From: Deltaproteobacteria bacterium
Lineage (GTDB): Bacteria; Desulfobacterota; Desulfobacteria; Desulfobacterales; JAFDFH01
DNA length: 18,141 nt
Assembly: GCA_019309945.1 (NCBI GenBank)
Contig: JAFDFH010000006.1
Coordinates: 1 to 18,141, forward strand
Direction of reading: 5' to 3'
Position numbers and translations under genes: made by a program
Notes under the pieces: generated by a model
Databases searched by the model: none
What the model was told of the DNA's origin: nothing
The model's input: the letters and a program-made list of their open reading frames with translations, nothing else
Shown: positions 14,862 through 18,141 of the stretch, one piece after another
How positions within the stretch are numbered: position 1 is the stretch's first letter
How the letters are laid out: every line of letters begins with the position of its first letter

Positions 14862-15128
14862 CTTTTCAATATGTTCCGGTAGGCCCGCTGCGCCATCCGG
14901 CAATTTTTTGCAATACGGCCAAAACTTGCCGTTAAGGGCGCCTAACAGTGACCCGCGTACGGGATCTAAAATGAATGTGTCGCTTAGCACAAACAGGCTA
15001 CAATCAACAATTCATGCTGTTCGGGTCACTGTAAGCCGCCCTAAACGGCTTCAAACAGTTGCCCGCTTTGAAAAAAAATACCGGATGACTCCGCTGGTGA
15101 GTTTAACCATAAGTTTTTGAGAAGTTAC
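14858..15128 (+). mobile_element. family B MITE, copy 2 (271 bp, IS66-like ends, 8-bp target duplication), inside the nqr operon
   Basis: The ends are GTAACTTTTCAA and TTGAGAAGTTAC (inverted, one mismatch). CAAATTTC lies directly outside both ends (14850-14857, 15129-15136), a perfect 8-bp duplication. It is in the same orientation as the copy at 7315 and has the same palindromic arms (CATCCGG near 14892 with CCGGATG near 15081; GCCGTTAAGGGCG near 14928 with CGCCCTAAACGGC near 15039). It provides the nqrA stop codon TAA and separates nqrA from nqrB by about 316 nt instead of about 37 nt. A folded transcript of this region could attenuate nqrB-E expression. Confidence 0.92.
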
Positions 15129-15177
15129 CAAATTTCCTGAATCACGATCACTTTTTTTAAACTCGGCTTGGTTGAGG

Positions 15178-16356
15178 ATGTTAAAAAAATTTTTCGATAC
15201 GATACGGAATCACTTCATCGGCGGGGGAAAATTTGAAAGGTTCTATCCTTTCTATGAATCGATCGAGACGATTTTCCTGGCACCGGAGGATGTGACCCAA
15301 ATGGGGCCCCACGTTCGTGACAGCCTGGATGTCAAACGATTCATGACCCTGGTGATTGTGGCCCTTATTCCTCATTTATTGTTCGGTATATACAATGCGG
15401 GGTACCAATCACATTTTGCTTCCGGGCTTTCATTGGGATTTACGTCCGTCTTCCTAAAAGGTCTCTGGATCGTTTTGCCCCTGGTGATTGTTTCCTACGT
15501 TGTGGGTTTTTGCTGGGAAATCCTTTTTGCAGTGGTTCGAAAGCACGCGATCAGTGAAGGATTGTTTGTCTCCTGTATGTTATTTCCCCTCACGCTTCCC
15601 CCAACAACGCCACTGTGGCAGGCAGCCCTGGGAATTTCTTTCGGCATTGTCATCGGAAAAGAGATTTTCGGCGGAACCGGAAAAAACTTTTTGAATCCGG
15701 CCTTGACCGGGAGGGCATTTTTGTTTTTTGCCTACCCCGCCCAGATGTCCGGTGATGCGGTTTGGACCGTTGTCAGCGGAATAAAAGAAAAGGCGGCGGA
15801 CGCCTTCAGCGGTGCGACACCCCTTGCCATTTCAACTCTAACGGAAACATATGGTAAAATTGAAACCTCCCTGACCAATGCGGATTATACTTTTTTAAAA
15901 CTATTTTTGGGCGGATATCCGGGATCTATCGGGGCCACTTCCACCCTTTTATGCCTGATGGGGGCCGCTTTTCTGATACTTTTGGGGATTGCCAGCTACC
16001 GGATTATTTTCGGCAGTGTCCTGGGGATTTTGGCCACCGGATATCTGCTGAATCTGGTTGCGACCGAATCCTCGATGGCCTGGTTTTCACTAAACCCGTT
16101 TTATCACCTGGTCATGGGCGGCGCGGCCTTCGGTATTGCCTATATGGCGACCGATCCGGTTTCTGCGCCGGATATGAATCCCGCGAAATGGTTTTATGGG
16201 TTTGCCATAGGCGCTTTAACGGTTCTCATCCGCGTATTTAACCCGGCCTTTCCTGAAGGTGTAATGCTGTCTATTCTATTTATGAACCTTTTTGCACCGT
16301 TGTTGGATAATATCGTTGTCAGCTTCAGATTAAAAAAACGGGTACCGAATGTCTAA
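15178..16356 (+). CDS. nqrB: Na+-translocating NADH:quinone reductase subunit B
   Basis: This encodes a 392-residue integral membrane subunit that carries covalent FMN and, in known complexes, riboflavin and the quinone site. A hydrophilic N-terminus (FERFYPFYESIETIFLAPE) is followed by about ten hydrophobic segments. The flavinylation motif is DAFSGATPLA, with T214 the expected FMN-linked threonine; GTGKNFLNPALTGRAFLFFAYP and MATDPVSAPD are family blocks. The ATG at 15178 is used; a TTG six bases upstream is an alternative, and neither has a convincing Shine-Dalgarno. The gene starts about 50 bp after the family B element and overlaps nqrC by 8 nt. ApbE flavin transferase, needed to attach the FMN, is not encoded in the window. 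Confidence 0.95.
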   Translation: MLKKFFDTIRNHFIGGGKFERFYPFYESIETIFLAPEDVTQMGPHVRDSLDVKRFMTLVIVALIPHLLFGIYNAGYQSHFASGLSLGFTSVFLKGLWIVLPLVIVSYVVGFCWEILFAVVRKHAISEGLFVSCMLFPLTLPPTTPLWQAALGISFGIVIGKEIFGGTGKNFLNPALTGRAFLFFAYPAQMSGDAVWTVVSGIKEKAADAFSGATPLAISTLTETYGKIETSLTNADYTFLKLFLGGYPGSIGATSTLLCLMGAAFLILLGIASYRIIFGSVLGILATGYLLNLVATESSMAWFSLNPFYHLVMGGAAFGIAYMATDPVSAPDMNPAKWFYGFAIGALTVLIRVFNPAFPEGVMLSILFMNLFAPLLDNIVVSFRLKKRVPNV

Positions 16357-17047
16357 CAGCATCAAAACGCTGGTCTTTGCCGCCGGGCTATGCTTGATTT
16401 GCAGCATCCTTTTGACCGCCGCATCCACCGGTCTCAAAAGCTTCCAGCAAAAAAATATCGCTCTTGACAAACAAAAGAACATTTTAAAATCGGTTGGTTT
16501 GGTCGATTCGCAACAGAAGTATGACGCGGACAGGATTGAGAAATTATTTTCTGAGAACATAAAATCCGTATGGGTCGATTCGGCCGGAAGGATTCTCCCA
16601 TCACCGGGCATAAGTGAAAAAGATTTGCCGATCTATTTGTATTTGAAAGAAGATGCCATCGAATCGTACATTGTTCCGATCGATTCAAGGGGCCTGTGGG
16701 GTAAGATTCTCGGATATTTGGCCATCAAAAATGACGGATCGACCGTTTCCGGCTTTTCGGTGTATAAGCATTCTGAAACTCCCGGCCTGGGAGGGGAAAT
16801 CGAGCGAAACTGGTTTCAGAAAAATTTCGTAGGGAAAAAGATTGTTGACCGACAGGGCGATTTTGTTTCAATTTCGATTGCCAAAGGAACTGTTAAAGAG
16901 ATCATTTCGAAAGAAAAACGGTTGAACTATGTGGACGGCATCAGTGGTGCCACGTTGACCGGAAAATTTCTTTCAGAGGGTTTAAAGGATGTTCTTCTAA
17001 ATTATGAACCGGTGTCTGTAAGGTTCAGAAAAAATCAGATAAGGTGA
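16349..17047 (+). CDS. nqrC: Na+-translocating NADH:quinone reductase subunit C
   Basis: This encodes a 232-residue subunit with one N-terminal membrane anchor (about residues 6-27) and an extracytoplasmic FMN-binding domain. The flavinylation motif DGISGATLT near the C-terminus gives T202 as the expected FMN-linked threonine. The block SETPGLGGEIERNWFQKNF is typical of NqrC/RnfG proteins. The ATG overlaps the end of nqrB by 8 nt, so translation is coupled. It is followed by a 79-bp gap that seems to hold the remnant of a family A element. Confidence 0.95.
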   Translation: MSNSIKTLVFAAGLCLICSILLTAASTGLKSFQQKNIALDKQKNILKSVGLVDSQQKYDADRIEKLFSENIKSVWVDSAGRILPSPGISEKDLPIYLYLKEDAIESYIVPIDSRGLWGKILGYLAIKNDGSTVSGFSVYKHSETPGLGGEIERNWFQKNFVGKKIVDRQGDFVSISIAKGTVKEIISKEKRLNYVDGISGATLTGKFLSEGLKDVLLNYEPVSVRFRKNQIR

Positions 17048-17067
17048 GCCAGTTTCAAAATGTCCCA

Positions 17068-17100
17068 TTTTGCCCAATCTCTGCGTCAGGCACTAAATAG
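17068..17100. repeat. probable internally deleted remnant of family A
   Basis: TTTTGCCCAATCTCTGCGT (17068-17086) matches the reverse complement of family A copy 2 at 18 of 19 positions, and GCACTAAATAG (17090-17100) resembles the terminus and flank of copy 1 (GACACTAAATAG). The middle of the element would be missing. It lies in the nqrC-nqrD gap. Confidence 0.5.
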
Positions 17101-17126
17101 AATCACCACGAAGGGCTCAAACAACC

Positions 17127-17744
17127 ATGAAGATAACAAAAAGCCCAACCTTTAAAGCAATTTCCGAAGCCCTGTGGAAAACGAATCCCATCTCCAAGCA
17201 AATCCTGGGTGTCTGCTCCGCGCTGGCGGTAACCGTGCAGTTGCAGACCGCTATTGTAATGGGCCTGTCGCTTACCTTTGTCGTTTCCTTTTCCAATTTA
17301 ATCATTTCTTCCCTGCGAAATTTCATTCCTCGAAATATCCGTATTATCGTTGAAGTTTCCATTATTTCAACCCTGGTCATACTTGCCGATGAGTTTCTTA
17401 GAGCCTTCATGTATGAAACCAGCAAACAACTGTCCGTCTTTGTGGGATTGATCATTACCAACTGCATTGTTTTAGCAAGGGCTGAAACCTGTGCCATGGT
17501 CAACCCCCCGTTGCATTCCTTCATTGACGGCATTGCTAACGGAGTGGGGTATGGCTCGGTCTTGATCGGGGTTGCGTTTATCAGAGAATTGCTGGGTTCG
17601 GGAAAACTGCTGGGGTTTCAAGTCATCCCCCAGATAGTGTATGACGCGGGGTATGCCAATATGGGTATTATGCTTTTGGCCCCGGGGGCCTTTATTATTA
17701 TCGGGCTTTTTGTATGGATTCAGCATACGATTTTAAAGGAATAA
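17127..17744 (+). CDS. nqrD: Na+-translocating NADH:quinone reductase subunit D
   Basis: This encodes a 205-residue, six-helix membrane subunit. Together with NqrE it binds an intramembrane iron centre through paired cysteines; here C30 (ILGVCSALAVT) and C113 (LIITNCIVLARAE) are at the expected positions. NPPLHSFIDGIANGVGYG and FIRELLGSGKLLGF are NqrD/RnfE-family blocks. The ATG at 17127 has only a weak, distant AAGG upstream. It follows the repeat-bearing gap after nqrC and is 12 bp ahead of nqrE. Confidence 0.95.
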   Translation: MKITKSPTFKAISEALWKTNPISKQILGVCSALAVTVQLQTAIVMGLSLTFVVSFSNLIISSLRNFIPRNIRIIVEVSIISTLVILADEFLRAFMYETSKQLSVFVGLIITNCIVLARAETCAMVNPPLHSFIDGIANGVGYGSVLIGVAFIRELLGSGKLLGFQVIPQIVYDAGYANMGIMLLAPGAFIIIGLFVWIQHTILKE

Positions 17745-17756
17745 GCGGATCTGTTT

Positions 17757-18141
17757 ATGGAAAATCTTTTTAGCATTGCTCTGAATTCCGTTTTTGTCGG
17801 TAACATCCTGCTCGCGTATTTTTTAGGAATGTGCTCTTTTCTGGCAGTTTCTAAGAGCATGCAAACGGCCACCGGTCTGGGTTTTGCGGTTATTTTCGTT
17901 CTGGGTATTACAACGCCTGCGAACTGGGTGGTCTATCATTATCTGCTGGCCCCCGGGGCTCTAAAATGGGCTGGTTTGGCGGATTTGGACTTGAGCTTTT
18001 TGAAACTGATTTCGTTTATCGCTATTATTGCAGCCATGGTCCAGGCCGTAGAAATGGTGATCGACCGCTATTCTTCTTTTTTATATAATTCTTTGGGCGT
18101 TTTCCTTCCTTTAATAACCGTGAATTGTGCGATCCTCGGGG
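17757..18141 (+). CDS. nqrE: Na+-translocating NADH:quinone reductase subunit E, 3' end outside window
   Basis: This encodes an integral membrane subunit, partner of NqrD. It begins MENLFSIALNSVFVGNILL, with 128 complete codons visible out of about 200. The iron-binding cysteines are C26 (FLGMCSFLAVS) and C124 (TVNCAILG). TPANWVVYHYLLAPGALKW and VQAVEMVIDRY match the family. It lies 12 bp after nqrD, so the two are co-translated. The gene is cut only by the window edge; nqrF should follow. Confidence 0.95.
   Translation, partial: MENLFSIALNSVFVGNILLAYFLGMCSFLAVSKSMQTATGLGFAVIFVLGITTPANWVVYHYLLAPGALKWAGLADLDLSFLKLISFIAIIAAMVQAVEMVIDRYSSFLYNSLGVFLPLITVNCAILG

Overview
The window looks like a chromosomal segment from an anaerobic, probably sulfate-reducing, member of the Desulfobacterota (Desulfobacteraceae-like). 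Reasons: a superoxide reductase, rubrerythrin, rubredoxin and A-type flavodiiron protein set; a Desulfovibrio-type single-cluster ferredoxin; a gene resembling the DVU0772 family; and an Nqr operon whose NqrA carries two iron-sulfur motifs. The taxonomic call is inference from gene content.

Layout. (1) 1-840, minus: 5' part of an AlbA_2/Schlafen-type regulator gene that runs off the left edge. (2) 1382-7192, minus: a tripartite efflux operon read tolC-like, then adaptor lipoprotein, then RND permease, with a candidate promoter at 7280-7306. (3) 7581-11951, minus: an oxygen/ROS defence group read rubrerythrin, desulfoferrodoxin, rubredoxin, flavodiiron protein, ferredoxin, DsrE-like protein, HEAT-repeat protein. 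(4) 12470-12829, minus: a small orphan gene. (5) 13518-18141, plus: nqrA, nqrB, nqrC, nqrD and a truncated nqrE, encoding the Na+-translocating NADH:quinone oxidoreductase; nqrF would be expected beyond the right edge.

Non-coding structure is the striking part. Almost every long intergenic gap holds a short palindromic element, in at least three families. Family A is 141 bp (three full copies at 1202, 12243 and 13256, plus a likely remnant at 17068), with GTGyCCrTCCAGAAACG ends and about 6-bp target duplications. Family B is 270-271 bp (7315 and 14858), with GTAACTT ends and perfect 8-bp target duplications, which fits IS66-derived MITEs. Family C is about 150 bp (11174, 11983 and 12970), with GAyGr..TCGTAAAAAGTCC ends. 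None encodes a transposase.

The best candidate for something new: both family B copies have inserted exactly at the stop codon of a gene (the HEAT-repeat gene and nqrA). In both, the element end converts TC(T/C)-TGA into TCG-TAA, so the protein still ends in Ser-stop with no residue changed, while a long hairpin is placed directly behind the gene and ahead of the next co-directional gene. Family C copies sit directly upstream of the ribosome binding sites of rubrerythrin and desulfoferrodoxin, and the nqr operon has element sequence in both of its longer internal gaps. The elements may therefore act as inserted punctuation of transcription units.
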